A stretch of 64,000 nucleotides of DNA, taken from positions 7,936,001-8,000,000 of the forward strand of contig NZ_CP107905.1 of the NCBI RefSeq assembly GCF_036014015.1. The letters are read 5' to 3'. The stretch comes from Streptomyces sp. NBC_00457. Its GTDB lineage: Bacteria; Actinomycetota; Actinomycetes; Streptomycetales; Streptomycetaceae. This document shows, in pieces, positions 8,511-16,839 of this stretch. The notes below the pieces were generated by a model. The model was not told the origin of the DNA and did no database searches. It saw only the letters and a list, made by a program, of their open reading frames with translations. How positions within the stretch are numbered: position 1 is the stretch's first letter; each line of letters starts with the position of its first letter. Made by a program: the position numbers and the translations under genes.

Positions 8511-9232
8511 GCAAGCTCGAACTCCTCCCCGCCGTCGACGTCCGCGACGGCCAGGCCGTCCGCCTCGTGCATGGAGAGTCCGGGACCGAGACGTCGTACG
8601 GCTCCCCCCTGGAGGCGGCCCTCGCCTGGCAGCGGGCGGGCGCCGAGTGGCTGCACCTGGTCGACCTGGACGCCGCGTTCGGCACCGGCGACAACCGCGC
8701 GCTGATCGCCGAGGTGACCAAGGCGATGGACATCAAGGTCGAGCTGTCCGGCGGCATCCGGGACGACGCCTCGCTGGCGGCGGCCCTGGCCACCGGCTGC
8801 ACCCGGGTGAATCTGGGGACGGCCGCCCTGGAGACGCCGGAGTGGGTCGCGAAGGTCATCGCCGAGCACGGCGACAAGATCGCGGTGGGTCTGGACGTAC
8901 GGGGCACCACGCTCCGCGGGCGCGGCTGGACCCGCGACGGCGGCGACCTCTACGAGACGCTGGAGCGCCTCAACAAGGAGGGCTGCGCGCGGTACGTGGT
9001 CACCGACATCGCGAAGGACGGCACGCTGCAGGGCCCCAACCTGGAGCTGCTGAAGAACGTCTGCGCGGCGACCGACCGCCCGGTCGTGGCCTCCGGCGGC
9101 GTGTCCTCGCTGGACGACCTGCGGGCCATCGCCGAGCTCGTCCCGCTGGGCGTGGAGGGCTCGATCGTAGGGAAGGCCCTGTACGCGAAGGCGTTCACCT
9201 TGGAAGAGGCCTTGGAGGCGGTAGCCCAGTGA
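8507..9232 (+). CDS. priA: PriA: bifunctional HisA / TrpF isomerase
   Basis: This (beta-alpha)8-barrel enzyme performs the Amadori rearrangement of both ProFAR (histidine pathway) and phosphoribosyl-anthranilate (tryptophan pathway). In Streptomyces and mycobacteria a single PriA replaces HisA and TrpF. With GTG 8507 as start (241 residues) the catalytic aspartates fall exactly at D11 ('[10 protein letters not shown]') and D130 ('AVGLDVRG'), and the arginine used for dual specificity at R19. The two phosphate-binding loops are 'ELSGGIRD' and '[13 protein letters not shown]'. No separate trpF is seen among the trp genes of this window, which fits the dual role. It overlaps hisH and ridA by 4 nt each. 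Confidence 0.95.
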   Translation: MSKLELLPAVDVRDGQAVRLVHGESGTETSYGSPLEAALAWQRAGAEWLHLVDLDAAFGTGDNRALIAEVTKAMDIKVELSGGIRDDASLAAALATGCTRVNLGTAALETPEWVAKVIAEHGDKIAVGLDVRGTTLRGRGWTRDGGDLYETLERLNKEGCARYVVTDIAKDGTLQGPNLELLKNVCAATDRPVVASGGVSSLDDLRAIAELVPLGVEGSIVGKALYAKAFTLEEALEAVAQ

Positions 9233-9624
9233 GCGACCTACGGCGTGTCACGACCGGTGCGCCCTGGGAGGAGACCTTCGGCTACTCCCGCGCGGTGGAG
9301 CTGCCGAACGGCTTGGTGCTGGTGTCCGGTTGCACGTCCATAGTGGACGGTGAGATCGCCGGCGGCGGTCCGTACGAGCAGACGGTCAACGCCTTCGAGG
9401 TCGCGTTCGCGGCGCTGGCGGAGCTGGGTCTCGGCCGGGACGACGTCGTACGCACGCGTATGTACATCACCCACGCCCGGGACGTGGACGACATCGGACG
9501 TGCTCACAAGGAGCTGTTCGACTCCGTCCGGCCCGCCGCATCCATGATCATCGTCTCCGGCTTCGTGGACCCCAGCCTGGTCGTCGAGGTCGAGGTGGAG
9601 GCGTTCCGAGGAGCATCCGCATGA
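9229..9624 (+). CDS. RidA/YjgF/Rid family protein in the his operon
   Basis: This 131-residue protein has the Rid-family chorismate-mutase-like fold: '[20 protein letters not shown]', '[19 protein letters not shown]', '[20 protein letters not shown]' with the conserved Arg that binds imine carboxylates, and '[20 protein letters not shown]' with the C-terminal glutamate. Canonical RidA hydrolyses reactive enamines and imines made by PLP enzymes; several Rid subgroups have other or unknown activity. The GTG at 9229 overlaps the priA stop and the stop overlaps the hisF start, so it is produced together with histidine enzymes. It may protect against a reactive intermediate of the pathway, which is inference. 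Confidence 0.88.
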   Translation: MSDLRRVTTGAPWEETFGYSRAVELPNGLVLVSGCTSIVDGEIAGGGPYEQTVNAFEVAFAALAELGLGRDDVVRTRMYITHARDVDDIGRAHKELFDSVRPAASMIIVSGFVDPSLVVEVEVEAFRGASA

Positions 9625-10376
9625 CCCTGGCCGTACGAGTCATCCCCTGCCTGGACGTGGACAACGGCCGGGTCGTCAAGGGCGTCAACTTCCAGAACCT
9701 GCGCGACGCGGGCGACCCCGTCGAGATGGCCAAGGTGTACGACGCCGAGGGCGCCGACGAACTGACCTTCCTGGACATCACCGCGTCCTCCGGCAACCGC
9801 GAGACGACGTACGACGTGGTGCGCCGCACCGCCGAGCAGGTGTTCATCCCGCTCACGGTCGGCGGCGGCGTCCGCACGGCCGAGGACGTGGACAAGCTGC
9901 TGCGGGCGGGCGCGGACAAGGTGGGCGTCAACACGGCGGCCATCGCCCGTCCCGACCTGATCCGCGAGATCGCGGAGCGGTTCGGCCGGCAGGTGCTGGT
10001 CCTGTCGGTGGACGCGCGCCGCACTCCCGAAGGCACCTTCGAGGTCACGACCCACGGCGGCCGCAAGGGCACCGGCATCGACGCGATCGAGTGGGCGCAC
10101 CGGGCCGCCGAGCTGGGCGCGGGCGAGATCCTGCTCAACTCGATGGACGCGGACGGCACGAAGGACGGCTACGACATCGAGATGATCGAGGCCGTCCGCA
10201 AGCACGTGACCGTCCCCCTCATCGCCTCCGGCGGCGCGGGCCGGCTCGCCCACTTCCCGCCGGCCATCGCCGCGGGCGCGGACGCGGTCCTCGCGGCATC
10301 GGTCTTCCACTTCGGCGACCTGCGGATCGGCGAGGTGAAGGAGACGTTGCGGGAGGCGGGACACCCCGTCCGCTAG
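9621..10376 (+). CDS. hisF: Imidazole glycerol phosphate synthase, cyclase subunit
   Basis: HisF uses ammonia from HisH to convert PRFAR into imidazole glycerol phosphate and AICAR. The 251-residue barrel has '[19 protein letters not shown]' with catalytic Asp11 in 'CLDVDNG', '[11 protein letters not shown]', '[13 protein letters not shown]' (first phosphate loop), 'VLSVDARRT' with the second catalytic Asp near residue 130, '[18 protein letters not shown]', and '[15 protein letters not shown]' (second phosphate loop). ATG 9621 overlaps the ridA stop (ATGA). It is the last gene of the operon, followed by a terminator. Confidence 0.97.
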   Translation: MTLAVRVIPCLDVDNGRVVKGVNFQNLRDAGDPVEMAKVYDAEGADELTFLDITASSGNRETTYDVVRRTAEQVFIPLTVGGGVRTAEDVDKLLRAGADKVGVNTAAIARPDLIREIAERFGRQVLVLSVDARRTPEGTFEVTTHGGRKGTGIDAIEWAHRAAELGAGEILLNSMDADGTKDGYDIEMIEAVRKHVTVPLIASGGAGRLAHFPPAIAAGADAVLAASVFHFGDLRIGEVKETLREAGHPVR

Positions 10377-10386
10377 CGGGAGCTGA

Positions 10387-10415
10387 GCCCCGGTCGGTTT
10401 CGGCCGGGGCTTTTT
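10387..10415 (+). terminator. hisF: Intrinsic terminator of the his operon
   Basis: GCCCCGG (10387-10393) pairs with CCGGGGC (10404-10410) and is followed directly by TTTTT, 11 nt after the hisF stop. The stem is GC-rich with a 10-nt loop. This is one of the few T-tailed terminators in the window. Confidence 0.88.
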
Positions 10416-10422
10416 CATGCGG

Positions 10423-10476
10423 AGATGGGAAAGAGAAGTTGCGCAAAATATATTGTGCAACTTTTATTTCCCATCT
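10423..10476. promoter_or_regulatory. 54-bp interrupted dyad upstream of the ArsR-type regulator
   Basis: Two nested inverted repeats share one centre (10449.5). The outer arms are AGATGGGAAA (10423-10432) and TTTCCCATCT (10467-10476), perfect over 10 bp. The inner arms are AAGTTGCGCAA (10436-10446) and TTGTGCAACTT (10453-10463), with one mismatch in 11. The spacer AAATAT is AT-only. It ends 12 bp before the regulator's ATG and begins just after the hisF terminator. It is a likely binding site for the adjacent winged-helix dimer and probably overlaps its promoter. Confidence 0.7.
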
Positions 10477-10488
10477 AGCGTGAGTGGC

Positions 10489-11073
10489 ATGACGGATCGG
10501 GAGAGGCGCATCAAGGACGTGGGCACCCTCAAGGCGCTCGCGCATCCGCTACGGGCCCAGCTGTACCGGTGCCTGATCATCGCGCGTTCGGCGACCGCGT
10601 CCCAGCTCGCCGACCAGGTCGACGAGGCCGTCTCGCTGGTCAGCTACCACCTGCGCAAACTCGCCGAACACGGGCTCATCGAGGAGTCCGAGGCGCAGGG
10701 CGCGGACGGTCGGGAGCGCTGGTGGCAGCCCGCTTCCGAAGGGGTGTCCATCCACGACGAGGACTTCAGGGACGCCCCGGAGAAGGCCGCCGCGCACACA
10801 GCGGCGAGCCGCCTCTTCTTCGAGCAGCGCGCCGACATGTACCGCCGCTACCTCGACGAACGGGCCCACTGGAGTGACGCGTGGACGACGGCGTCCGACT
10901 CCTCCGAGTGGCTGCTCAGGCTCACCCCCGACGAACTCTCGGCGATGTCCAAGGAGATGTACGCCCTGGTCCGCCGGTACGAGGAGCGCGGCCGGGCCGC
11001 CGTTGCCGCGGGCGACACCGAGGGCCGCGAGAACGTCGCGGTGCACACGTACGGCTTCCCTTTCCGCACCTGA
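10489..11073 (+). CDS. ArsR-type winged-helix transcriptional regulator
   Basis: This 194-residue protein starts at ATG 10489; GTG 10480 in the same frame would add three residues. The N-terminal helix-turn-helix domain covers about residues 8-90: 'KDVGTLKALAHPLRAQLYRC', then 'ATASQLADQVDEAVSLVSYHLRKLAEHGLIEE' (recognition helix 'SLVSYHLRKL') and the wing 'GADGRERWWQPAS'. It is the HTH_20/ArsR type. The C-terminal ~100 residues are helical ('RLFFEQRADMYRRYLDERA', 'PDELSAMSKEMYALVRRYEE') and may sense a ligand. No metal-binding cysteines are seen, so it is not a classical arsenic sensor. It precedes an MFS exporter by 43 bp and likely controls it and itself. Confidence 0.88.
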   Translation: MTDRERRIKDVGTLKALAHPLRAQLYRCLIIARSATASQLADQVDEAVSLVSYHLRKLAEHGLIEESEAQGADGRERWWQPASEGVSIHDEDFRDAPEKAAAHTAASRLFFEQRADMYRRYLDERAHWSDAWTTASDSSEWLLRLTPDELSAMSKEMYALVRRYEERGRAAVAAGDTEGRENVAVHTYGFPFRT

Positions 11074-11116
11074 GAGCCCGGTACCTGAGAGTCCGTATCC
11101 GAGAGGACGGTCCGCC

Positions 11117-12361
11117 GTGACCAGCACGCTCGTGCCCGGGGCCGGCCTGAAGGAGAGACCGGCCCACCGCGACCCCAACGTCCTGCGATGGCTGGGCGCG
11201 TACGTCTCGTCCGCGGTCGGCGACAACGTCTACTTCATCGCCCTGTCCTGGGCCGCCGTCCAGTCCGGCACCCCCGCCCAGGCCGGACTGGTCACCGCGG
11301 CCAGTGCGCTGCCGCGTGCCCTGCTGATGCTCGGCGGGGGAGTGGTGGCCGACCGCTATGGGCCGCGCCGTACCGTGCTCGTCAGCACCGCCGCGCGCGC
11401 CGCTCTCGTGCTGACCGCGGCCGTCCTGCTCCTCGCCACCAGCCCGGGGCTGTGGGTGCTGGGTGCGGTCGCCGTGCTCTTCGGTGTCGTCGACGCCGTG
11501 TTCCTGCCTGCCGCCGGCGCCCTGCCCGCACGGATCACCGGACGCGGCCAGCTCGCCCGCGTCCAGGGCATGCGCGGCCTCGCGACCCGGCTCGCGAACG
11601 TCCTCGGCGGACCGCTCGGCGGCCTCGGTGTCGCCGTCGGCGGTACGGCGGGCGCGTTCGGGCTGGCCGCGCTGCTCGTCGGGGTGTCCCTGCCGCTGCT
11701 GCTGGCGGTCCGGGTCGGCAGGCTGCCGCCGGACGACGCGTCGCCCCGGGGCGCGGTCCTGGCGGAGCTGCGGGACGGGCTGCGCCACATCCGGCGGGAC
11801 GCGGTGCTGCGCCCGCTGGTGATCGCCGCGGCCCTCACCGACCTCGGCTTCGTCGGCCCGATGAACCTCGGCCTGACCCTCCTCGCGCAGGAGCGCGGCT
11901 GGGGCTCGTCCGGCATGGGCTGGGTACTGGCCGGCTTCGGGACCGGCGCGGGCGCGGCCTCGTTCCTGCTGACCTGGCGCGGCCGGGTGCCCAGGGCCGG
12001 AGCCGTGGCCGCGGTGACGAGCCTCCTCGGGGCCGTGGCGATCGGGGCGCTGGCGCAGGTGACGTCTGTGCCCGGGGCGGTCGGGGTGGCCCTGCTCATC
12101 GGCCTGTCGGCCGGTCTGTCCGGCGCCCTGTGCGGGGCGCTGGTCCAGGCGGCGGCGGGCCCGGCCTACGTCGGCCGGGTCACCGCCGCCTCCACGCTCG
12201 TCGGCTTCGGCGTCGCGCCGCTCACCTTCCCGGTGGTCGGCTGGGCGGCCGAGCTGTGGGGCACCGGACCGGTCTTCGTGGTGGGCGCCGTGGTCAGCGC
12301 CCTGGGTGGTGTCATCGCCCTCTGCGCGGGCTCCCTGCGCCGCGCAGAGCTCCCCAAGTGA
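11117..12361 (+). CDS. MFS transporter (probable efflux permease)
   Basis: GTG 11117 gives 414 residues, with 10-12 hydrophobic segments. Features are 'LRWLGAYVSSAVGDNVYFIALSW' (helix 1), the cytoplasmic loop 'VVADRYGPRRTVLVS' equivalent to the MFS G-x-x-x-D-R-x-G-R-R motif between helices 2 and 3, and 'ALPARITGRGQLARVQGMRG' before the helix 5 region. The arrangement resembles macrolide- or drug-efflux MFS proteins of the MefA/enterobactin-exporter type. It lies 43 bp after the ArsR-type regulator, so it is probably induced by the compound that regulator senses; the substrate is unknown. The gap between them contains the repeated phrase ACCTGAGAG/TCCGAGAG. It converges with the next gene, 3 bp apart. 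Confidence 0.85.
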   Translation: MTSTLVPGAGLKERPAHRDPNVLRWLGAYVSSAVGDNVYFIALSWAAVQSGTPAQAGLVTAASALPRALLMLGGGVVADRYGPRRTVLVSTAARAALVLTAAVLLLATSPGLWVLGAVAVLFGVVDAVFLPAAGALPARITGRGQLARVQGMRGLATRLANVLGGPLGGLGVAVGGTAGAFGLAALLVGVSLPLLLAVRVGRLPPDDASPRGAVLAELRDGLRHIRRDAVLRPLVIAAALTDLGFVGPMNLGLTLLAQERGWGSSGMGWVLAGFGTGAGAASFLLTWRGRVPRAGAVAAVTSLLGAVAIGALAQVTSVPGAVGVALLIGLSAGLSGALCGALVQAAAGPAYVGRVTAASTLVGFGVAPLTFPVVGWAAELWGTGPVFVVGAVVSALGGVIALCAGSLRRAELPK

Positions 12362-12364
12362 CCC

Positions 12365-13000
12365 TCAGATCCCCAGCTGCTTCGTCTCGTGCAGCTTGGT
12401 GATCGCGTCCTCCTCGCCCTCCAGCTCCACCTTGGCGGCGTTCTGCCGGCCGTACGCGAAGAGCAGCAGTTCCGACGGCTCGCCGGTCACCGTGACGACC
12501 GGGGTGCCGCGGTGGGCGACCGCTGTCTGGCCGTCGGGGCGGCGCAGGACGAGGCCGGTCGGGACGCCGCGGCCCATCAGGCGGGCGGAGCGCTCCAGGC
12601 GGGACCAGAGGGCGTCCTGGAAGACGGGGTCGAGCTCGCGGGGAGTCCAGTCGGGCTGGGCGCGGCGTACGTCCTCGGTGTGGACGTAGTACTCGATCGT
12701 GTTGGACATCTCGTCGAGCTGCTTGAGCGCGAACGGCGAGAAGCGCGGCGGGCCGGTACGGATCAGCTGGATCAGCTCCTCGTACGGCTTGGCGGTGAAC
12801 TCCGCCATCACCCGCTCCAGGCGCGGCGCCAGCTGCTTGATGAGGATGCCGCCGGCGGCATCGGGGCGACGCTCGCGCACCACCACGTGCGCGGCGAGAT
12901 CACGGGTCCGCCAGCCCTCGCAGAGGGTGGGGGCGTCGGGGCCCTCGGCCTCCAGGAGGTCGGCCAGGAGAAGTCGTTCACGCTTGGCGAAAGTCGACAT
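12365..13000 (-). CDS. TIGR03085-type DinB-like metal-binding protein
   Basis: ATG 13000 gives 211 residues ([20 protein letters not shown]). The fold is the four-helix DinB/mycothiol-dependent maleylpyruvate-isomerase type: '[21 protein letters not shown]' carries the first metal-ligand histidine (about residue 38) and '[20 protein letters not shown]' the later His. The C-terminal part '[29 protein letters not shown]' matches the SCP2-like tail common in these actinobacterial proteins. Family members are thought to be thiol transferases or mycothiol-linked, but the substrate is unknown. It faces the MFS gene convergently and hisI divergently. Confidence 0.8.
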   Translation of the reverse strand: MSTFAKRERLLLADLLEAEGPDAPTLCEGWRTRDLAAHVVVRERRPDAAGGILIKQLAPRLERVMAEFTAKPYEELIQLIRTGPPRFSPFALKQLDEMSNTIEYYVHTEDVRRAQPDWTPRELDPVFQDALWSRLERSARLMGRGVPTGLVLRRPDGQTAVAHRGTPVVTVTGEPSELLLFAYGRQNAAKVELEGEEDAITKLHETKQLGI

Positions 13001-13110
13001 GCAGTCAGCGTACGACCACGCACCGGGTCCGCCCAATGGACAGCACCTGTACGGTCCGGGTACTGGACACTCCATCAGCACTGTCAGTGCCGCGCGGCAC
13101 AATGGTCGGC

Positions 13111-13509
13111 ATGACCAGCACGCCCCGGCAGTCCAGCCGCCTCGACCCGGAGATCGCCGCGCGGCTCAAGCGCAGCGCCGACGGACTCCTGCCCGCCATC
13201 GCCCAGCAGTACGACACCGGTGAGGTGCTGATGCTCGGCTGGATGGACGACGAGGCGCTGCATCGGACGCTCACCACCGGCCGCTGCACCTACTGGTCGC
13301 GCAGCCGCCAGGAGTACTGGGTCAAGGGCGACACCTCCGGCCACTTCCAGCACGTCAAGTCCGTCGCCCTCGACTGCGACGCCGACACCGTGCTGGTCAG
13401 GGTCGACCAGGTCGGCGCCGCCTGCCACACCGGCGCCCGCACCTGCTTCGACGCCGACGTCCTGCTCAAGGACGGCGCCGACTCCGGCCCGTCCGCCCCG
13501 CATCAGTAA
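13111..13509 (+). CDS. hisI: Phosphoribosyl-AMP cyclohydrolase
   Basis: HisI opens the adenine ring of PR-AMP, the third step of histidine synthesis, using zinc. The 132-residue monofunctional protein has '[31 protein letters not shown]', '[20 protein letters not shown]', the metal site '[13 protein letters not shown]' and the C-terminal '[12 protein letters not shown]' with the two zinc cysteines. ATG 13111 is preferred; ATG 13102 would add three residues. CACAAT just upstream (13098-13103) resembles a -10 box close to the start. It is separated from the main his operon by about 2.7 kb and directly precedes trpE by 11 bp, linking histidine and tryptophan genes in one transcript. Confidence 0.95.
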   Translation: MTSTPRQSSRLDPEIAARLKRSADGLLPAIAQQYDTGEVLMLGWMDDEALHRTLTTGRCTYWSRSRQEYWVKGDTSGHFQHVKSVALDCDADTVLVRVDQVGAACHTGARTCFDADVLLKDGADSGPSAPHQ

Positions 13510-13520
13510 GGTCAGCCGCC

Positions 13521-14999
13521 ATGGACCTCGAGACGTTCCGCAAGCTGGCCACCGACCGGCGAGTCATCCCCGTCACCCGCAAGCTCCTCGCGGACGGCGA
13601 CACCCCGGTCGCGCTCTACCGCAAGCTCGCCGCCGAGCGCCCCGGCACCTTCCTGCTGGAGTCCGCGGAGAACGGCCGCTCCTGGTCCCGCTACTCCTTC
13701 GTCGGCGTGCGTTCCGCGGCGACGCTCACCGAGCGGGACGGCCAGGCCCACTGGCTCGGCACCCCACCCGTCGGCGTCCCCACGGCCGGCGACCCCCTCG
13801 CCGCCCTGCGCGCCACCATCGAGGCCCTGCACACCCCGCACCAGGAGGGCATGCCGCCCTTCACCGGCGGCATGGTCGGCTACCTCGGCTACGACATCGT
13901 GCGCCGCCTGGAGAAGATCGGCCCCGGCGAGCGGGACGACCTCAAGCTGCCCGAGCTGACCATGCTCCTCACCAGCGACCTCGCCGTCATGGACCACTGG
14001 GAGGGCTCCGTCCTGCTGATCGCCAACGCGATCAACCACAACGACCTCGACACCGGCGTCGACGAGGCCCACGCCGACGCGGTCGCCCGCCTCGACGCCA
14101 TGGAGGCCGACCTCACGCGCGCGGTCGCCCAGCCGCCCGCCGTGCTCCCGCCCTCCGAACTCCCCGAGTACACGGCACTCTGGGGCGGCCCCGACTTCCA
14201 GGACGCCGTCGAGGACATCAAGGAGCGCATCCGGGCCGGCGAGGCCTTCCAGGTGGTTCCCTCCCAGCGCTTCGAAACGCCGTGCACGGCAAGCGCGTTG
14301 GACGTCTACCGGGTACTGCGGGCGACCAACCCCTCCCCGTACATGTACCTGTTCCGCTTCGAGGGCTTCGACGTCGTCGGCTCGTCCCCCGAAGCGCTCG
14401 TCAAGGTCGAGGACGGGCGGGCCATGGTCCACCCCATCGCCGGCACCCGGTGGCGCGGTGCCACCCCGCAGGAGGACCAGGCCCTCGCCGACGAGCTGCT
14501 CGCCGACCCCAAGGAGCGCGCCGAGCACCTGATGCTCGTCGACCTCGGGCGCAACGACCTCGGGCGGGTCTGCGAACCCGGCTCGGTCGAGGTCGTGGAC
14601 TTCATGTCCATCGAGCGCTACTCGCACGTGATGCACATCGTCTCGACGGTCACCGGCCGGGTCGCCGCGGGCCGCACCGCCTTCGACGTCCTCACCGCCT
14701 GCTTCCCGGCCGGCACCCTCTCCGGCGCCCCCAAGCCCCGCGCGATGCAGATCATCGACGAACTCGAGCCGTCCCGGCGGGGGTTGTACGGCGGCTGCGT
14801 CGGCTACCTCGACTTCGCCGGCGACTCCGACACCGCCATCGCCATCCGTACGGCACTCCTGCGCGACGGCACCGCCTACGTCCAGGCCGGCGCGGGCATC
14901 GTCGCCGACTCCGACCCGGTCGCCGAGGACACCGAGTGCCGCAACAAGGCGGCGGCGGTGCTGCGCGCGGTGCACACGGCGAACCGGCTCGGAAAGTAG
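13521..14999 (+). CDS. trpE: Anthranilate synthase component I
   Basis: TrpE converts chorismate plus ammonia to anthranilate. The 492-residue protein has the N-terminal regulatory '[19 protein letters not shown]' containing the LLES tryptophan-feedback motif (about residues 41-44). The chorismate-binding domain includes '[19 protein letters not shown]', '[11 protein letters not shown]', '[12 protein letters not shown]', 'PIAGTRWRG', '[20 protein letters not shown]', '[15 protein letters not shown]', '[20 protein letters not shown]' and '[22 protein letters not shown]'. There is no fused glutaminase, so TrpG must be encoded elsewhere. It begins 11 bp after hisI and is followed by a hairpin and a Trp-associated membrane protein. 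Confidence 0.97.
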   Translation: MDLETFRKLATDRRVIPVTRKLLADGDTPVALYRKLAAERPGTFLLESAENGRSWSRYSFVGVRSAATLTERDGQAHWLGTPPVGVPTAGDPLAALRATIEALHTPHQEGMPPFTGGMVGYLGYDIVRRLEKIGPGERDDLKLPELTMLLTSDLAVMDHWEGSVLLIANAINHNDLDTGVDEAHADAVARLDAMEADLTRAVAQPPAVLPPSELPEYTALWGGPDFQDAVEDIKERIRAGEAFQVVPSQRFETPCTASALDVYRVLRATNPSPYMYLFRFEGFDVVGSSPEALVKVEDGRAMVHPIAGTRWRGATPQEDQALADELLADPKERAEHLMLVDLGRNDLGRVCEPGSVEVVDFMSIERYSHVMHIVSTVTGRVAAGRTAFDVLTACFPAGTLSGAPKPRAMQIIDELEPSRRGLYGGCVGYLDFAGDSDTAIAIRTALLRDGTAYVQAGAGIVADSDPVAEDTECRNKAAAVLRAVHTANRLGK

Positions 15000-15013
15000 G
15001 ACGGGTCTCACGT

Positions 15014-15043
15014 GAACCCCGGGTGACGGTTCGCCCGGGGTTC
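15014..15043 (+). terminator. trpE: Perfect 10-bp stem-loop between trpE and the membrane protein gene
   Basis: GAACCCCGGG (15014-15023) pairs perfectly with CCCGGGGTTC (15034-15043) around a 10-nt loop, 15 nt after the trpE stop. There is no T-run and the next start is only 17 bp downstream. It may be a leaky terminator that reduces downstream expression. Confidence 0.6.
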
Positions 15044-15060
15044 GCGCGATAGTGGAGTAC

Positions 15061-15693
15061 GTGACTGCTGTTCCTCACCCCCGTTCCGAAGCCGCAGGAC
15101 CCGCCCGGGCGGGCCGCCTCAGCCTCGCCGTCGCCCTGCTGGCCGGCGCGCTCGGCGCGGCCGTGGCGCTGCTGGCCACCCGCCAGCAGTGGTCGGAGGG
15201 CACCGCGACCGTGGCCGGCGGCTCCTTCCCGCTGACCGCGAAAGGCAGCGACGTCACGGGCGTGCCCGCGGCCCTCGCCATAGTGGGCCTCGCCGCGCTC
15301 GTCGCCGTCTTCGCCGTCCGCAAGTCCGGGCGGCTGCTGGTCTCGGCGCTACTCGCGCTGTCCGGCGCCGGGATCGTCGTGGCGGCCGTGTTCGGCGCGT
15401 CCGACAGCTCGGCGCTCGACGAGAAGGCCGCGGAAACCACCGGGGACACCGCCGCGGGGGTCGACGCGCTCACCCACACCGCCTGGCCGTACGTGGCGGC
15501 GGTCGGCGGTGTCCTGATTCTGCTCGCCGGACTGCTCGCCCTGCGCTATGGGCGGCTGTGGCCTGCGATGTCCGGTCGGTACGAGCGGTCCGGGGCGCCT
15601 CGGCCGCGTCGTAAGGCGCCCGTCGTCGACCCGGATCGTCCCGAGGACCTGTGGAAGGCGCTGGACCGCGGCGAGGATCCCACCGGAGCGTGA
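15061..15693 (+). CDS. Trp-associated integral membrane protein (TIGR02234 type)
   Basis: The product is ~210 residues from GTG 15061; GTG 15052 in frame would add three. There are four hydrophobic segments: 'RLSLAVALLAGALGAAVALLA' (about 15-38), 'VPAALAIVGLAALVAVFAV' (about 68-87), 'LLVSALLALSGAGIVVAAVFG' (about 92-114) and 'AWPYVAAVGGVLILLAGLLA' (about 140-161). The C-terminus has a proline/basic patch and 'DRPEDLWKALDRGEDPT', a frequent ending in this family. Actinobacterial members are consistently found next to trp genes, as here after trpE, but no biochemical role is known. Confidence 0.85.
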   Translation: MTAVPHPRSEAAGPARAGRLSLAVALLAGALGAAVALLATRQQWSEGTATVAGGSFPLTAKGSDVTGVPAALAIVGLAALVAVFAVRKSGRLLVSALLALSGAGIVVAAVFGASDSSALDEKAAETTGDTAAGVDALTHTAWPYVAAVGGVLILLAGLLALRYGRLWPAMSGRYERSGAPRPRRKAPVVDPDRPEDLWKALDRGEDPTGA

Positions 15694-15710
15694 AGCTCGG
15701 CTGTCGGTGC

Positions 15711-15808
15711 CGCTATGGGGCGTCGGTCGTCTGCGCGCCGTCGTGGCTGGTCGCGCCCACGCGGCGGAGCCGCATATTGACACAGCCCCGCACCCCTTCG
15801 GGGGCGCT
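15711..15808. repeat. Interspersed REP-like element, copy 1
   Basis: This copy reads CGCTATGGGGCGTCGGTCGT ... GTCGTGGCTGGTCGCGCCC ... GCGGCGGAGCCGCATATT ... CAGCCCCGCACCCCTTCGGG, in a gene-free gap. The same blocks recur, in either orientation and with internal differences, at 17833, 38243, 45005, 50362 and 54229. The end CACCCCTTCGGGGGCGCT can form a hairpin, so copies may act as terminators. The following ~100 bp to 15913 hold nothing else that I recognise. Confidence 0.7.
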
Positions 15809-15913
15809 GTGCGTACCCCTGATCACTGCACGCGGGGCCGTGCGGGACAATGATGGCGAGCGTTCGGCTCACACAGGCACACAGCAACGGCACACAGCAA
15901 CGAGGAGCAAGCA

Positions 15914-16168
15914 ATGGCGGGCAGCAGCCACGGTCACACCCCGGCCGCCTGGACCGGTGTCACTATCGCGTTCATCGGTTTCTGCATCTCGGGCGCCTTC
16001 ATGGTGCTGGCCAGCCCCGTGGGCTTCTGGGCCGGTCTGGGAGTCACGGTCCTCGGTGGCGTCGTCGGCTGGATCATGAAGGGCATGGGCCTGGGCCAGT
16101 CGAAGGACCAGCACGCGGCGTACCAGACGCTCTCGGAGAAGCACCGGCCGGCCGGTATCAGCGGCTGA
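15914..16168 (+). CDS. HGxxPAAW-motif small membrane protein
   Basis: The 84-residue protein begins MAGSSHGHTPAAWTG, showing the HGxxPAAW signature that names this actinobacterial family. Two hydrophobic segments follow ('TIAFIGFCISGAFMVLASP', 'GLGVTVLGGVVGWIMKGMGLG'), then a polar tail 'QSKDQHAAYQTLSEKHRPAG'. AACGAGGAGCAAGCA just before the ATG supplies a good ribosome binding site (GAGGAG, 15901-15906). Its function is unknown. It sits between trpE and trpC with other membrane proteins, a typical place for it in streptomycetes. Confidence 0.85.
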   Translation: MAGSSHGHTPAAWTGVTIAFIGFCISGAFMVLASPVGFWAGLGVTVLGGVVGWIMKGMGLGQSKDQHAAYQTLSEKHRPAGISG

Positions 16169-16192
16169 AGTCCCGTACAGCGCAAGCACCGT

Positions 16193-16232
16193 GTGAGGGG
16201 CGGACCGGTATGACGCCGGGGCCGCCCCTCAC
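16193..16232 (+). terminator. 11-bp perfect stem-loop between two small membrane genes
   Basis: GTGAGGGGCGG (16193-16203) pairs with CCGCCCCTCAC (16222-16232), and an inner CCGG/CCGG pair extends it. It lies 24 nt after the HGxxPAAW gene. Because it covers the ATG at 16210, that codon is an unlikely start for the next gene. Confidence 0.6.
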
Positions 16233-16248
16233 GCCTGCGCGAGGCACA

Positions 16249-16704
16249 ATGCAAGACGTGAACCTCGACAGCCGGAAGGCCACACCGCCCGCCGGAACCG
16301 GACCCGGAGCCGTGCTCGGGCGGCTGGCCGTGCCCGCGGGACTGCTCGCGGCCGTCGCCGGGGCCTTCGCCTACGTCGGGACAGTGGACCCGAACGAGCC
16401 CGGCCACTACCCCGCCTGCCCGCTCCTGCAGTACACCGGCATCTACTGCCCCGGCTGCGGCGGCCTGCGCAGTGCGCACGCCGTCGTCCACGGGGACTTC
16501 CTGGGGGCGCTGCAGGACAACGCGGTCGCGGTCGTCGGCTACGCGCTCTTCGCCGTCGTATGGACCGTCTGGGTGGTCCGCGCGGCACGGGGCCGACCCT
16601 TCCATATCGAACTCGGGTCCGCACACCTGTGGACCGTCGGGGCATTGCTGCTGGTCTTCACGGTTGTCCGGAACCTGCCGTTCGGTGGCTGGCTCCACCC
16701 TTGA
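16249..16704 (+). CDS. DUF2752-type integral membrane protein
   Basis: I start the ~151-residue protein at ATG 16249 (MQDVNLDSRKAT), with GTG 16258 as an alternative; ATG 16210 lies inside a stem-loop. The diagnostic motif is 'ACPLLQYTGIYCPGCGGLRSAHAVVHGDF', the Cys-x-x-x-(Thr/Ser)-Gly ... Cys-Pro-x-Cys-Gly pattern of DUF2752 proteins. It is preceded by one membrane segment ('GRLAVPAGLLAAVAGAFAYV') and followed by two ('NAVAVVGYALFAVVWTVWVV', 'HLWTVGALLLVFTVVRNL'). The paired cysteines suggest metal or redox chemistry at the membrane surface, but no function is established. Confidence 0.83.
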   Translation: MQDVNLDSRKATPPAGTGPGAVLGRLAVPAGLLAAVAGAFAYVGTVDPNEPGHYPACPLLQYTGIYCPGCGGLRSAHAVVHGDFLGALQDNAVAVVGYALFAVVWTVWVVRAARGRPFHIELGSAHLWTVGALLLVFTVVRNLPFGGWLHP

Positions 16705-16839
16705 TCAACTGGTGAATGTCCAGGTAGTGGGACCGGCGTCAACCGGATGCGAGGCCTACGCCCTCCTGCGGATACCATCGCAGTGACCATAGGTTTTGAA
16801 CCGCTTTCACAGTCAACCGTCTGGAAGGGGGCCGCTCGC

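Noticed and set aside
16210..16212. ATG 16210 as start of the DUF2752 protein
   Set aside because: It lies in the loop of a perfect 11-bp stem (16193-16232) and would add residues without family similarity; ATG 16249 or GTG 16258 fits better.
16705..16839. Trp attenuator or leader peptide before trpC
   Set aside because: No short ORF with consecutive Trp codons and no terminator/antiterminator pair can be drawn; only one TGG occurs near the ribosome site.
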